64,000 bases of DNA from Adiantum capillus-veneris (GCA_014529385.2 CM043962.1:49260098-49324097); one strand, 5' to 3'. Counted from the stretch's first letter, positions 54,000-64,000 are shown. The notes: generated by a model from the sequence alone, not told the origin. Made by a program: numbers and translations.

Positions 54000-56900
54000 G
54001 TGAACAAGAGTTGGCACATAGTGTATAGGGAAGTGCCATGCTCTGAGGACATGATCAATCCACGAGGTAATGCCTTTGTGAAAAGAGCTACAAGGTTGTC
54101 CTATGTTGGCACATAAGACAAGATGATCTCTCCTACTGAGAGTCTCTCTCTAACATAGTGATAATGCACCTCAATATGCTTTTTGCGAGCATGAAACATT
54201 GGGTTCCTTGCAATTGACAATGCTCTCTAATTTTTAGTGTAGATGATATTGGCAATGTCCTATAAAACACCTAAATTAGCCATTAGGTGTCTAAGCTATA
54301 CACACTCAACCATAGTTGTGAATGATACACTATGTTCAACTTCACAACTAGAAGTGGGCCATAGTAGGTTACTTCTTTCTCTCCCATGATGTGCATGATG
54401 AATTGTCGATCATGAAACAAAAGCGACTTGTGGCACTTGCATGTCATAAGAACCAGCCCAATCTAAGTCCAGAAAAGAATGCGAATCTGGCGGCAATGAT
54501 CCCTCCTTGGGATAAAAAAAGCCAAGATGTAAAGTGCCACTCAAATAGCAAAAAATCCTTGACAGCGTGTCAATGCTTAGACCCTAGGCTATGCATAAAT
54601 CTGCTAACTTGTGAGAACACAAAATGAATATCTGGACTTGTATTGCATACTTAAATAAGGCATCCAAAGGGTCACATCGGTAAGATCACTAGTATCATGA
54701 AGACTTGAGTAGCAATAAGTTTGCAATCCTCAAGAACCTGATATGCATAAATCTGCTAACTTGTGAGAACACAAACTGAATATTTGGCCTTATATTGCAT
54801 ACATAAATAAGGCATCCAAAGAGACATCGGTAAGATAACCAATATAATGAAGACTTAATTTTGAACCTGTTTCCATTGGAGAAGCAATAAGTTTGCAATT
54901 CTCAAGGCCAAACTTACATAGTAATGTCTCTATGTAGTGTGTTTGACACAAGGCAATACCAACATCACACTGCTATACTATATGCAAAGATCTCTTCATA
55001 ATCTACGCCTTTTTGTTGTGCATAACCTTTTGCAACAAGTTGAGCCTTGTAGCAATCAATCTCACCATTTGGCTTACATTTCAACTTGTAAACCCAATTT
55101 GTACCAATGGCCTTTTTGCAAGGAGGGAATTCACATAAAGTTCATGTGTCATTTTCTATAAGTGCATCATATTCCGATTGCATGGCAGTGGTGATGAGAA
55201 CTTGAACGAGTATGACTAGACATAGGTGTGTTCAATTTACTGTCACACAAATTATGTACTACCCATTTGGGCATATCTCTAGCCTCCTCATTCTCAGCCC
55301 TTCCTACATCAAGTACATCATGTACATCTGGATTAGTTAATGTCTTGTGAGCTTACATTATTATCTCTAATACATGATAACAAAGGTTGAGTAGAATCTT
55401 TCACAAACACAATATCTTGTAAAGCAAAGATTTATGTCATTGTGGATGGTATAACATGTGACCTTTGATTTTAGTATTTTAACCAACAAAAAATCATTTA
55501 ATAACCTTATCATCCAATTTTTGCACTGCGTTTGTGGCACCAAAGCATAAGCTAAACAACCAAAAACTTGCATGCGATCAATGGATGGATTCTTATTATG
55601 CCATGCCTCATAAGGAGTCATAGACTACAAAGCTTTTGTAGGAAACTAGTTAAGTACATAAATAGCACATTTATAGCCTCAATCCAAAATGAATGCGGAA
55701 AAGCTTTACTCTTTACCATACATCATGCCATCTCCGTAAGCGACCTATTTTTTCTTTTAGCAACATTATTTTGTTGAGGTGTATATGGAAATATAGATTG
55801 GTGTTTTATCCCACGATCAACCAGAAATACATTAAACTCTGGAGACATATACTCCCCCCTCGATCTAAATAGAGGGCACCCATAGTACATTTAAAGACAT
55901 TTTTAGCCATAGCGAGAAATTTCTTGATTACATGAACTCTTCAGACTTAGATTTTTAAAGCAGATACACCCATGGATGCCTGGAGTAATCATCAATGGAA
56001 GTCACAAAGTATAGGTAATTGCCTAAGGATGGAGTTTTGATAGGTCCACAAACATCACTATGTAGCCCTTATTGAACCATCCTTTAGAAATTTTGAACAC
56101 TACATCTTACCTAAAATACAACCTTCACAAACATGCTTCAAAGGTGCTTCAAGAGGCAGCAAAGAAGGAACCATATTAGATTTTTGTAAATGTAGCAAAC
56201 TGCCAAAATTTAGATGCCCAAAACGTGCATGCCCAAGTTTTGCATTTGAAATAGCCTTTGAATCCACAATTGCGATTGAAAAATTCTACCCACACTTGTC
56301 ATACACAGTGAGCTTATACAACCCACAACACAAAATTCTAGTTGCAACAATTTCATCACCATAACTAAGATTATGAATTGTAAATCGGTCATCCACAAAT
56401 TTGACAACAAAACCAAGTCTAGCAAGTGCACATATAGACATATGATTATTTTTTATCCCAGGTACATAAAGTGCATCAACAAGTGCCATTTGTAGTAGTT
56501 AGCACAATATTTGTAACTTCCTTGGCCGGATAAGAGGCATTTTTGGCACAGGTGATCGCATTCCCATGAGGAATAGACTCAAGAGTGGTAAACAAGTCAT
56601 GATGTGAAGTAATGTGTTTTGTAGCACCACTATCAAAGTACCACACATGTGAATTTTCATAAACTGACATACATGCATCATGGATAGAAGGATCATAAGT
56701 ACACTTTTCACTAAATGTCCACTACATCTACATTAGTATCACAATCTTCTTTTGCAAAAGCTTCTAAAATAGCGGCACTTGTAGTGGAGCCAACCTATTT
56801 CTTCTTCGCGTCTTTGCCTTCAATTTAGGACACTACTTTATCAAGTGGTCATTAGCCTTGCAATAATGGCAACACACCTTCTTCTTGCTCTTTTCACCAA

Positions 56901-57330
56901 GATTCCCAGACGATGTCGTGTCAGCAAAAGAATTAGAAACAGGTGATTTTCTACTCACCAAAGAACCATGAGAAATGGCTACATTGCTATTACCACCTTT
57001 TCTTTGAGTAGCAACAAAAGCCTATTCAATTGTACGATGTTTAGCCTTGTTATTTCTTGAAAGTGACTCTTACAACATCAATGTGCATATAGGCATCAAA
57101 ATTAATGGCTTGAGGATTTCCTTGGGTCATAAGTCTCCAAGTATTAACAAAAGCTGGTAAGAATCTGGCAATGCATCAAGAACTGTCTACAAAAGTGAGC
57201 TATCAGTAGAAAGTACTTTGCCTCTCCAAAAATGAGTTGCTCATTAATATCCTTGATACTAGCAAGGAAAGTTTCCATGTCATCTTCCTCTTGCATAATC
57301 TTTGAGTCTAGCTCTTTGGATGAAAGAAAG
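54000..57330 (-). pseudogene. gag-pol remnant of Copia-A copy 6
   Basis: Decayed RNase H (54.0-54.6 kb), RT remnants (FGCLIYVCNIRPNIQFVFSQV), a linker with large deletions (54.95-55.4 kb; RT catalytic box missing), integrase C-terminus (MTPYEAWHNKNPSIDRMQVFGCLAYALVP), integrase core fragments (55.7-56.1 kb), protease WYFDSGATKHITSH (about 56600, triad intact), zinc-knuckle region (56.85 kb) and gag ending EEDDMETFLASIKDINEQLIF. The gag amber shared with copies 1 and 5 is at 57022-57024. Confidence 0.88.
54590..54900. repeat. ~152-bp tandem duplication in RT of copy 6
   Basis: tatgcataaatctgctaact begins at 54590 and 54742; the units have diverged, with a deletion in the first. Confidence 0.85.
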
Positions 57331-57527
57331 GTTTGGTGGTACAAAAAAAGGACCAATTTTTTTTTCTACTTTATTGGTACTAATCAAAAAGTGGGGACCG
57401 GTAAGATTTTTGCACTTTGTGTCAAAAATTGTTTGAGTTTGTATTTTTATGTTCTTATTTCAAAGATGTATCCAATGATATATAATATGGTAAGTGATTC
57501 CTGTTAGGAATTTGATAAATTACATTG
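57331..57527. other. No gene seen
   Basis: AT-rich spacer between copy 6 and the Tork-type LTR. Confidence 0.4.
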
Positions 57528-57719
57528 TGAAGGAGTACGGGCGGAACTGCGACACGAGAGAGAGTGCGAGACGAAGAGCACGACGATATGGTGAACTTGC
57601 TCTATTGTAATGTACAGAGCATAGTGAGTTCTTATTAGGTTTTTACAAAAGAATATGTGTACATACCTGGCGGCCCGCCCACTTACCTGGGCGACCACAT
57701 TGGGCTTTATACCCCAACA
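57528..57719 (-). repeat. Tork-type 3' LTR, 192 bp
   Basis: Minus strand tgttggggtataaagccc to ctccttca; inverted match of 13882-14073. The polypurine tract aagtgggaggt follows at about 57720-57730 (minus strand). Confidence 0.93.
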
Positions 57720-57808
57720 ACCTCCCACTTAAAGTCCAATGTGGTAATTTAAGTGTGAGAGAAGCTACTATACAAGCTAATATACAAGAGATGTAGAGAA
57801 GTGATGTA

Positions 57809-59251
57809 CTACCCTACACCTAACTGCTTGCGAAAATGCGTAAAGCTCTCTGAGGGAAGTCCTTTTGTAAGTAGATCAACAGGATTTTCTGTGGTGTGAA
57901 ATTTGACAAGCTGAATTTGCTTATCCTCGAGCATTTCCCTGATGAAATGATAATTCACATTCACATGCTTTGTCTTTGAGTGATAAACTGGATTGCGAGC
58001 CAATTGTATAGCACTCTGACTATCACAATATAACACAAGCATCTCTTCTTTGATTCCCAAATCTGTTACTAGTCGATTAAGAAAAATTGATTCTTTGCAT
58101 GCCTTTGATGCTGCAACATATTCAGCCTCCTTAGTAGACTGAGTAACACGATCTTGTAATCTAGAACGCCATGATACTGCTCCACCAGCCAATGTAAATA
58201 CATACCCTGACGTAGACCTTCGGTTGTGTAAGTCACCTGCATAATTTGAGTCTGTAAAACCCTTTACACTTAGCTCCTGACTCCCATAGCATATACGCAT
58301 ACTCTTTGTAGCTTTCAGGTATCTCAATATTCCTTTCACTGCCTCCCAATGTTTCTTGCCTGGGTTTGACATGTATCGACTTACTACTCCCACTGCAAAT
58401 GCAATGTCTGGGCGAGTAGAAATCATTGCATACATCAAACTACCCATTGTAGACGCATATGGAATCTTATCCATTTCAGCCTGTTCTTCCTCAGACACAG
58501 GACAATCTTGTTTGCTAAGTTTCACATATGGTGGCAATGGAACACTCAATGCCTTTCCCTTCTCCATATTGAAACGTTGCAAAACCTTGTCAATATACTC
58601 TGTTTGAGATAACCAAATTAACTTCTTTGATCTGTCTCTCTCAATGCGCATACCAAGTATATGACTTGTCTCACCCATGTCTTTCATGTCAAACGTTTTT
58701 GCCATCTTTGACTTCAAAGCTGAAATTTCTTCCAAGTGCTTGCCAGCAATCAACATGTCATCCACATACAAAATAAGGATCAGCCAACTGCCATCCTTAG
58801 CCTTCTTTGTATATAGACAGTGATCGAACTCACTACGTTTGTAGCCTTGAGAAAGCATAAACTTGTGGAACTTATGGTACCATGCCCTCGGTGATTGTTT
58901 TAAGCCATAAAGACTCTTTAACAACTGGCATACCAAATCTTCGTTGCCTTTCTCAACAAACCCTTCTGGCTGCTGCAAGTAAATTTCCACATCTAAATCA
59001 CCATGCAAGAACGCTGTCTTGACATCCATTTGGTGCAACACCAAATCTAATATGGAAACCAATGCAAGAAAGCATCTCAATGTAGTCATCTTGACCACTG
59101 GAGAGAAGACTTCATCAAAGTCAATGCCTTGTTCTTGCTTAAAGCCCTTGGCAACAAGCCTTGCTCTGTACTTTGGCTGGCTATCATGAGCGGTGATCTT
59201 ATACCTGTAAACCCATTTACAGGGTAGAGCCTTTTTGCCCTGTGGTGTCAT
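57809..59251 (-). CDS. Reverse transcriptase and RNase H of the Tork-type element
   Basis: 480 open codons without a stop or shift. RT copies RNA into cDNA and RNase H removes the template, in cytoplasmic particles. RT motifs in order: KGFKQEQGIDFDEVFSPVVK, DVKTAFLHGDL (first Asp), SLYGLKQSPRAWY, LYVDDMLIAGK (both Asp), then MGSLMYAMISTRPDIA. RNase H residues: GFTDSNYAGD, STKEAEYVAA, YCDSQSAI, and NPVDLLTKG at the end. Length and order match Tnt1-like pol C-termini. The first Met (MTPQGKKALPCKW) is not a true start: the frame begins inside pol, next to the gypsy insert. Confidence 0.95.
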   Translation of the reverse strand: MTPQGKKALPCKWVYRYKITAHDSQPKYRARLVAKGFKQEQGIDFDEVFSPVVKMTTLRCFLALVSILDLVLHQMDVKTAFLHGDLDVEIYLQQPEGFVEKGNEDLVCQLLKSLYGLKQSPRAWYHKFHKFMLSQGYKRSEFDHCLYTKKAKDGSWLILILYVDDMLIAGKHLEEISALKSKMAKTFDMKDMGETSHILGMRIERDRSKKLIWLSQTEYIDKVLQRFNMEKGKALSVPLPPYVKLSKQDCPVSEEEQAEMDKIPYASTMGSLMYAMISTRPDIAFAVGVVSRYMSNPGKKHWEAVKGILRYLKATKSMRICYGSQELSVKGFTDSNYAGDLHNRRSTSGYVFTLAGGAVSWRSRLQDRVTQSTKEAEYVAASKACKESIFLNRLVTDLGIKEEMLVLYCDSQSAIQLARNPVYHSKTKHVNVNYHFIREMLEDKQIQLVKFHTTENPVDLLTKGLPSESFTHFRKQLGVG

Positions 59252-59331
59252 AAAATCTAATATCTAACCAACCCAAATGACTTTCTCATATTAAATTGAT
59301 CACTTAATCTGGGAGAATAAATGGGAACAAG

Positions 59332-60863
59332 TGTTAAGATATAGATATGTGCTTATAGATCTATCTCAACACGGGGCCAATAGTAAAGGGGCCCAAATGG
59401 GAGATGGTTTATCAAGAGCAAGGCTAACCAATGGAGCATAAGACCTTAGGGTTAGCTTCATTGAAGACCTCCAATAATGTGTGTAAAAGTCCTTTGACCT
59501 TAGGTAAGCTAGGGCTGAGCTTGAGGTGGGAACCCGGCCCAAGCTCAAGGTGCTTGTCGTGCTTGAGGTGCTTGTCCTGCTTGAGGTGCTTGATTAAGAT
59601 GCTTGAGGTGCTTGACTGGCTCCATGCTTGAGGTGCTTGACTTGGTGCATGATTAAGGTGCTTGAGGTGCCTTGAGAAGCTTGCCTGAGATAATTGTGGG
59701 AACACCCCCTACTTCAAGTGCTTAGTCATGCTTGATGACTAAGGGGCTTGCTCATCCAAAGTCAAAAATATCCCTACAAGGAGGGGGGCGAGCCTACAAG
59801 GGGGGGGGGGATGAGAGAGAACACACACACTCACACACACAGGAAGCCCCTGCTTGAAGAGGCAGCAAGGACACTTGTCAAGTTCCTCCCCATGTTGCCC
59901 TCATGGTGTGCCTGAAGCCTATTGGTTGGCCACCCAAGGGGTCCAATGATAATTTAGGATATTTAATTAATTGATTTTGCATTTATCAAGTCCTCTCTCT
60001 CAAAGGGGAAAGGGGGACACTTGTACCAAGGCTACCAATGTTGCTTGTAATGGCTCCTACTTGTGATTGGCTAGGCCTGGAGGGGTCCAATGAGCTTCAA
60101 GCATGAGCTACAAGGGGGGGTCGACCCAAGCAAGCTAGGGGGGTGCTTAGGGGGTATACTCACCCACACACACTCACAAACACTCTCATTGTGTACTATG
60201 CAAAGTGCAAGAGATCCCTCTCCTTGTCCAAGCAAGTAGAGGTTGAGAGCCTACACCAACACTCTTGGCTATGGAGTGCAAATCCATCCAAGAGCCATGC
60301 TTCAATGCTTGAGCTTGCCATATATTTCTTCTTCATTACTATGCTATTATGTATGCTAGCAGAAGAGTTATGATAAGTGAGGAACTAGCTCTTTCTCGTA
60401 TGAAATGTTTCTTCTTCCTCTTCCCTACCCTCATTCCCTGCTAGCTCTCTCCACCTTCGAAGGTGTTTGAGGTCTTGGGACTGAGGCTTGGTATAGTTAA
60501 AGCTTTCTTCAAGTTTAGGTTATGCTATGATGGTGATGCATGAAGCTTTCCATCTTCATTGCTTCACCTAGGTCACAAGGAACACAAAGAATGTATTGTA
60601 ACAAGTCTCTCTTTATGGGAGAAATCATAATACAAATGCCTATTGGAGGGGGGACCGGCTCCACATAAATCCGGTCCTCAACTGTTGTGATGTTCTCTAA
60701 ATTCTCTCTCTTGCAAAAGTATTGTCCATGCCAAGTTAACTAATTGCTATAATTATGTTGCTATATTCAATTATGTCTACCCGCTATGCTCACAAAATCA
60801 TTTCTTGAAAGTACTCTCATTAAATTCCGCTACTCTCAAATTGAATAGGCAAATTCCATTACA
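59332..60863 (+). repeat. 5' LTR of the nested gypsy element, ~1.53 kb
   Basis: The right edge is set by the primer site (attaca then tTGGTATCAGAGC). The left edge is inferred from tgttaagatatag at 59332, since no partner LTR is present. Purine- and G-rich runs (gggggg) occur at 59780-60150. Confidence 0.65.
59543..59690. repeat. Minisatellite of tgcttgaggtgcttg inside the gypsy LTR
   Basis: About seven imperfect copies of a 14- to 16-base unit (gcttgaggtgcttg with spacer ac/tc/gt...). On the minus strand they give a repeated KHLKHDKHLK-like frame, which is an artefact of the repeat. Confidence 0.85.
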
Positions 60864-60864
60864 T

Positions 60865-60876
60865 TGGTATCAGAGC
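60865..60876 (+). other. Primer binding site of the nested gypsy element
   Basis: tggtatcagagc, complementary to initiator Met-tRNA, directly after the LTR. Confidence 0.9.
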
Positions 60877-61277
60877 ATTTGGTTTCTCTTTTCTTGCTTA
60901 AGAAGAGAGGTCCTTAAGTAGCCTATAAATGGTTGATGTTGTTAATTATAATAGAGTAAGTGGAACTGGGATCTAATATCGGTTTTGTTAAGCCCACTAT
61001 GTGGGGGATGGTGCACACCTCGGGAGCTTTGGACTTAATAATGGAGTCTTTTTAGACTTGCCTACGGCTTTACCATTATTGAGCCATAAGAAGTCCGAAA
61101 GAAGCTAGCCCTTGGCAACTCTGCTATGTTAGACCTACTCCTCTACTCTCTATAATTAACCACTTTGAGCCGTGGGTGTAGATACTTAAGAGCCGATTTT
61201 CAAAGGCTAAGAGGAGTAGCAACTAAGGTTTTGAACTGCCAAAGCATACACTAAGTATAAACATAAATTTTGTTAAC
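60877..61277 (+). other. Leader of the nested gypsy element
   Basis: About 400 bases without a long frame, ending at the gag ATG. Nothing further recognised. Confidence 0.5.
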
Positions 61278-61553
61278 ATGGCTGACAATAATCAAGAGAG
61301 TAGAATGAACATTGATAGCTTTGATTTTGCACATGAAGGTGCTAATGATGATGCTCCCATGTTTGTGAATTATCTCGTCGCTAGGTTGCAGCAAGCTATG
61401 GGCAACCCTGCTTTGCAAGCCGAAGTTACTCAACAACTTCGTGCTTATGGAATTTCCCTTCCTCTCCCAGAGGAGAGAGAGCTTAGGAGGCCTCTTGAAG
61501 AGACCACTCTCTCCCATTCGAGAGGAGGAATCCAAAGAGAAATAAAGCAATGA
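61278..61553 (+). CDS. Gag N-terminal frame of the nested gypsy element
   Basis: ATG at 61278 (MADNNQES), 91 codons, acidic then helix-rich (NYLVARLQQAMGNPALQAEV, QLRAYGISLPLPEER). It ends at TGA 61551-61553; the +1 frame from 61546 continues the protein as SEEVAPQRRRSRRL, so a single-base indel split one gag gene. The 61278 ATG is preferred over the GTG at 61576, which opens the second frame only by chance. Confidence 0.75.
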   Translation: MADNNQESRMNIDSFDFAHEGANDDAPMFVNYLVARLQQAMGNPALQAEVTQQLRAYGISLPLPEERELRRPLEETTLSHSRGGIQREIKQ

Positions 61554-63267
61554 AAGTCTATGTTCTTCTGAAGAGGTGGCTCCACAAAGACGACGGTCTA
61601 GACGATTGCCTACTCCTCCCAAGAGGAAAAGAGAAACCTATAGTCCTTCTCCTCATCACTCTGAAAGGCAAGAGAGGAAACAAAGGAAGAAAAGGGCTAG
61701 GAAGAGGTTACCCTCTTCTCCTTCTTCTTCACCTTCCTCCTCTTCCGATGAAAGTTATGGCTATTCTCCTAGAGAATACAAGAGGGGAGGACATCGCAAA
61801 TCATTTCCTGCATGGCGAAGGTCACAAAAGCTAAAGAAGTTCAAGGAGGGAGGAAAGAGTATCTCTTTTCTCACCTACGATGGCACCTTTGGTGCTACCG
61901 ACAAAGTGTTGGCCTTCATCCAGCAATTTGATGCGGCCTTTGGGGACGAGGGCTTCACAGAGTCCTCCAAGCTAGGCCATGTAGCTATGAACTTCCAAAA
62001 ATCAGCTCGTCAATGGTGGGCTAGCCTTCGTGGAAATGGAGAAGCCCCAAAGACATGGAAAACTCTACGAGTTTCCATCATGAAGCAATTTCTTCCAAGC
62101 GATACTAAAGATAAAGTTCTTACCGAATGGCGCGGCTTGAAGCTTCTCTCTCATGAGTCTATCAACAAGTATGTAGACAAGTTTTGGGATTTACATCTCA
62201 AAGCTACCGTCTTTCAAAAGATAGACTTTGCCGAGCAAAGACAGCAATTCTGTGCGGGATTACTTGAAGAGATGGCCGAATACATCAACTCTCAACGGCC
62301 TGGTACTATTACCAAAGTAATCCATCACACCATGGTTGCTTCATGCATCAATTTCCAACAAGGGGCTAGACATAATGTCAAGCCCATGGAAAACAAAGAT
62401 AAAAATGATGCAAAGGGGAAATCCAATGCACAAAATAATTCCCAAGGCACTTCCAACAACAACAACAATCGGTCCAAGGAGAAGGGAGTTTACAAAGGTA
62501 AAAACAAACTCTCTCCTGAAGAGCTTGAAGCTTTTCCCAAGGACCATAAATGTTTCAAGTGTGGGGAGCAAGGACATGGCTATCGTTCTTGCCCCAAGAA
62601 GAATACTCGCAATGAGACTCCTAGGACTTCCACCATCGAAGCTCCAAAAGAGGATGTTCATTGCAAAGGATCATCACTCTTCTATGCTTGGGGAAAGGCA
62701 AGAGAGCATGATGCCTTCATCTTGATTGACCCTGGCTCTACTCTCAACTTCATATCAATAGAGTTGGCCACCAAGTTGGGCATTCAAGCTTTTGAGATGG
62801 GAGATATAGTAACAGCTGATGCAGCTTTCAAGGGACAACAAGCCTCCGTTACTCCCTTGATTGGGAAGTTGAAGCTTCATGTCCAAAGCTATGTCAACAA
62901 AGAAGACTTCTTCATCTCTCCTCTCCAACATCAGGACGTTATCCTAGGGGCACCATGGTTTGATCGCATGGCTGCCAACACGAAGTTCCCTGAAAGGAGA
63001 ATTTACTTCACCTTCAGGGGAAAGAACATGTATATAGATGCTAGTGAGCGTGGTCGCACTATTCCACTTGTAAATCCTCTTTCTTTTGATAAATCAATGA
63101 AGAGCTCAGTTTCTGCGTACACAATTTACTCTTCTAATCTCCTCAACCCTTTCTGGTTTAGAATGATATTTGGCTTCATTAAAGTGAACATCATTGCTGC
63201 AGATAATCTTTCTGGATTCAGGATCCCAAAGTCTGTACCCCATCTCACCAGAATTACCATAGCCTAG
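61546..63267 (+). CDS. Gag capsid, zinc knuckle and protease of the nested gypsy element (chimeric 3' end)
   Basis: Starts with a very basic Arg/Ser-rich region (RRRSRRLPTPPKRKRE, SSPSSSPSSSSDES), then the Ty3-type capsid (LAFIQQFDAAFGDEGF, SARQWWASLRGNG, TWKTLRVSIMKQF, ESINKYVDKFWDLHLKA). Then a Gln/Asn-rich linker, the knuckle CFKCGEQGHGYRSC (CX2CX4HX4C), and the aspartic protease with DPGSTLNFIS (DPG in place of DTG or DSG) and VILGAPWFDRM. From about 63118 the last ~50 codons are the antisense of the Tork integrase end, so the C-terminus is an accidental fusion. Confidence 0.88.
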   Translation, partial: SNESLCSSEEVAPQRRRSRRLPTPPKRKRETYSPSPHHSERQERKQRKKRARKRLPSSPSSSPSSSSDESYGYSPREYKRGGHRKSFPAWRRSQKLKKFKEGGKSISFLTYDGTFGATDKVLAFIQQFDAAFGDEGFTESSKLGHVAMNFQKSARQWWASLRGNGEAPKTWKTLRVSIMKQFLPSDTKDKVLTEWRGLKLLSHESINKYVDKFWDLHLKATVFQKIDFAEQRQQFCAGLLEEMAEYINSQRPGTITKVIHHTMVASCINFQQGARHNVKPMENKDKNDAKGKSNAQNNSQGTSNNNNNRSKEKGVYKGKNKLSPEELEAFPKDHKCFKCGEQGHGYRSCPKKNTRNETPRTSTIEAPKEDVHCKGSSLFYAWGKAREHDAFILIDPGSTLNFISIELATKLGIQAFEMGDIVTADAAFKGQQASVTPLIGKLKLHVQSYVNKEDFFISPLQHQDVILGAPWFDRMAANTKFPERRIYFTFRGKNMYIDASERGRTIPLVNPLSFDKSMKSSVSAYTIYSSNLLNPFWFRMIFGFIKVNIIAADNLSGFRIPKSVPHLTRITIA

Positions 63268-63711
63268 AAAGATGCACTTTCTACTCTTTGGCTCAAGTTT
63301 GTTCCTAAATTCCTTTGGAACGTGAGTATATGCCTCACAGCCAAAGACTCTAAGATGCTTGTATTCAAAATCATTAAATGAAAATTCAGGCAAATAACCA
63401 GAACGAGACAAGATTTCCATTCCCTTCTTGGACATATGTCCTAACCGGCTATGCCACAAAGAAATGTTTGGCTGCTCGATTACATTGATTACATTTTTAG
63501 AGACATTTGATACATAAATCATGTAAAGTCCTCCAGACTTTACTCCATGTGCTACTGTCATAGAACCCTTGGATATCTTCCACATGTTCTGTCCAAAAGT
63601 GGTGACATAGCCAGCATCATCAAGTAAACCTGTGTTGATCAAGCTCTTTGTAATTGCGGGAACATGTCTCACATTCTTCAGCGTGAAAGAAGAGCCATTC
63701 TGAAACTTCAA
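63106..63711 (-). CDS. Pre-integrase joined to integrase C-terminus, Tork-type element
   Basis: 201 open codons. Residues 1-110: pre-integrase and the first zinc-binding His residues (FTLKNVRHVPAITKSL, LWHSRLGHMSKKGMEIL). Residues 111 on: C-terminal integrase (YKHLRVFGCEAYTHVPKEF, CIFLGYGNSGEMGYRLWDP). The Cys pair and the D,D,E core (~200 residues in Tnt1-like proteins) are missing at a join near 63375-63395, yet the frame is kept. Such a protein could not integrate cDNA. The last few codons approach the gypsy insert. Confidence 0.88.
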   Translation of the reverse strand: MKFQNGSSFTLKNVRHVPAITKSLINTGLLDDAGYVTTFGQNMWKISKGSMTVAHGVKSGGLYMIYVSNVSKNVINVIEQPNISLWHSRLGHMSKKGMEILSRSGYLPEFSFNDFEYKHLRVFGCEAYTHVPKEFRNKLEPKSRKCIFLGYGNSGEMGYRLWDPESRKIICSNDVHFNEAKYHSKPERVEEIRRVNCVRRN

Positions 63712-63744
63712 TTGAACATCTCCAACACCTAAGATCCCACATGT

Positions 63745-63981
63745 CTACCCATTGCCTAGCCGAACATGATCTTTAGTGGTCACATAAGAGGTAAACCACT
63801 CCTTTTTTGGAGACACATGAAGTGATGCCCCTGAGTCTATAATCCAGTCACTCAGTCCATGTCCATCAGATGCTGTAAGAAGAGCTGAGTCCATTGTATT
63901 CTTCAAGAAGTAGATGTCTCCTGACACTAGACTGTCATCCTCTGCAACAGTGTTTGTCACATTTATTTCTTGAATCTTCAC
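63745..63981 (-). CDS. Protease region of the Tork-type element
   Basis: 78 open codons ending at an amber (63745-63747) in the same frame as the next segment, so a single nonsense codon separates them (LGNG-stop-TCGILGVG). Catalytic DSG in WIIDSGASLHVSPKKEWF is intact. Upstream gag lies beyond the window edge. Confidence 0.85.
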   Translation of the reverse strand: MKIQEINVTNTVAEDDSLVSGDIYFLKNTMDSALLTASDGHGLSDWIIDSGASLHVSPKKEWFTSYVTTKDHVRLGNG

Positions 63982-64000
63982 TGAGGACTTGTTCTTCTCA

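Larger units (their letters stand above)
53752..57330 (-). mobile_element. Copia-A copy 6 (old, 5'-truncated)
   Basis: 3' LTR at 53752-53976; body stops inside gag near 57315, so the 5' LTR is missing. Many more stops and indels than other copies, so it is probably the oldest of the clearly alignable copies. Confidence 0.9.
59270..63118 (+). mobile_element. 5' half of a Ty3/gypsy element nested in the Tork-type element
   Basis: Plus-strand LTR (about 59332-60863), primer site (60865-60876), leader, gag (61278 on), zinc knuckle and protease. RT, integrase and the 3' LTR are absent; sequence switches to antisense Tork DNA at about 63118. About 100 Tork codons between integrase end and RT are also missing, so a deletion took out both the gypsy 3' half and some host element. 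Confidence 0.85.
57528..64000 (-). mobile_element. Tork/Tnt1-type copia element, interrupted and open to the right
   Basis: 3' LTR 57528-57719, polypurine tract, intact RT-RNase H frame 57809-59251, a foreign gypsy insert (about 59270-63118), then integrase ends, pre-integrase and protease (63106-63981). The 5' LTR lies beyond the window. RT text (FDMKDMG, LYVDDMLIAG, YASTMGSLMYAM) is typical of the Tork/Tnt1 lineage. Confidence 0.9.

Overview
The window looks like a heterochromatic, transposon-packed stretch of a large land-plant nuclear genome. The evidence is plant-type LTR retrotransposons (Ty3/gypsy of the Tat type with a second RNase H domain, Ty1/copia of the Tork/Tnt1 type, and a second copia family), initiator-Met-tRNA-type primer sites, a GT-AG three-exon gene, and very abundant (GA)n and (GT)n microsatellites. 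A fern or other large-genome plant would fit, but the species cannot be fixed from sequence alone. There are no bacterial operons, tRNA or rRNA genes, or CRISPR arrays.

Layout. 1-2.7 kb: GA/TA microsatellites, three related ~50-bp palindromes beside them, and a possible cytochrome P450 relic. 2.7-12.0 kb: one complete but disabled Tat-type Ty3/gypsy element on the minus strand, with 1.6-kb LTRs and a 4-bp target duplication. 12.0-13.6 kb: an LTR-like tandem duplication and a decayed copia fragment. 13.9-15.2 kb: the 5' end of a Tork-type copia element (plus strand). 15.9-20.4 kb: Copia-A copy 1 (minus). 20.4-28.7 kb: non-coding, with two hAT-like MITEs, GT/GA microsatellite arrays, a 290-bp tandem duplication and an AT-rich degenerate repeat field. 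28.9-30.5 kb: the only plausible host gene, a three-exon gene for a 227-residue membrane protein with a long hydrophobic hairpin. 33.3-57.3 kb: five more, mostly broken and rearranged Copia-A copies on both strands. 57.5-64 kb: a second Tork-type element (minus, running off the window), interrupted by the 5' half of a Ty3/gypsy element (plus).

How it works together. The retroelement proteins are Gag, protease, integrase, RT and RNase H of three families, but every complete or near-complete copy carries disabling lesions: nonsense codons, frameshifts, a lost RT catalytic Asp, and deleted integrase cores. No element here looks autonomous. The Copia-A copies share 225-228-bp LTRs and record repeated recombination: an inverted 5' LTR, an LTR-internal-LTR-internal-LTR chain, and several internal tandem duplications.

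Most interesting points: a family of palindromes that abut (GA)n tracts; an amber codon at the same gag position in three Copia-A copies beside two that keep Gln; in-frame loss of the integrase core in two unrelated copia families; a Tat element with a degenerate first and an intact second RNase H; and a 48-nt homopolymeric C run.
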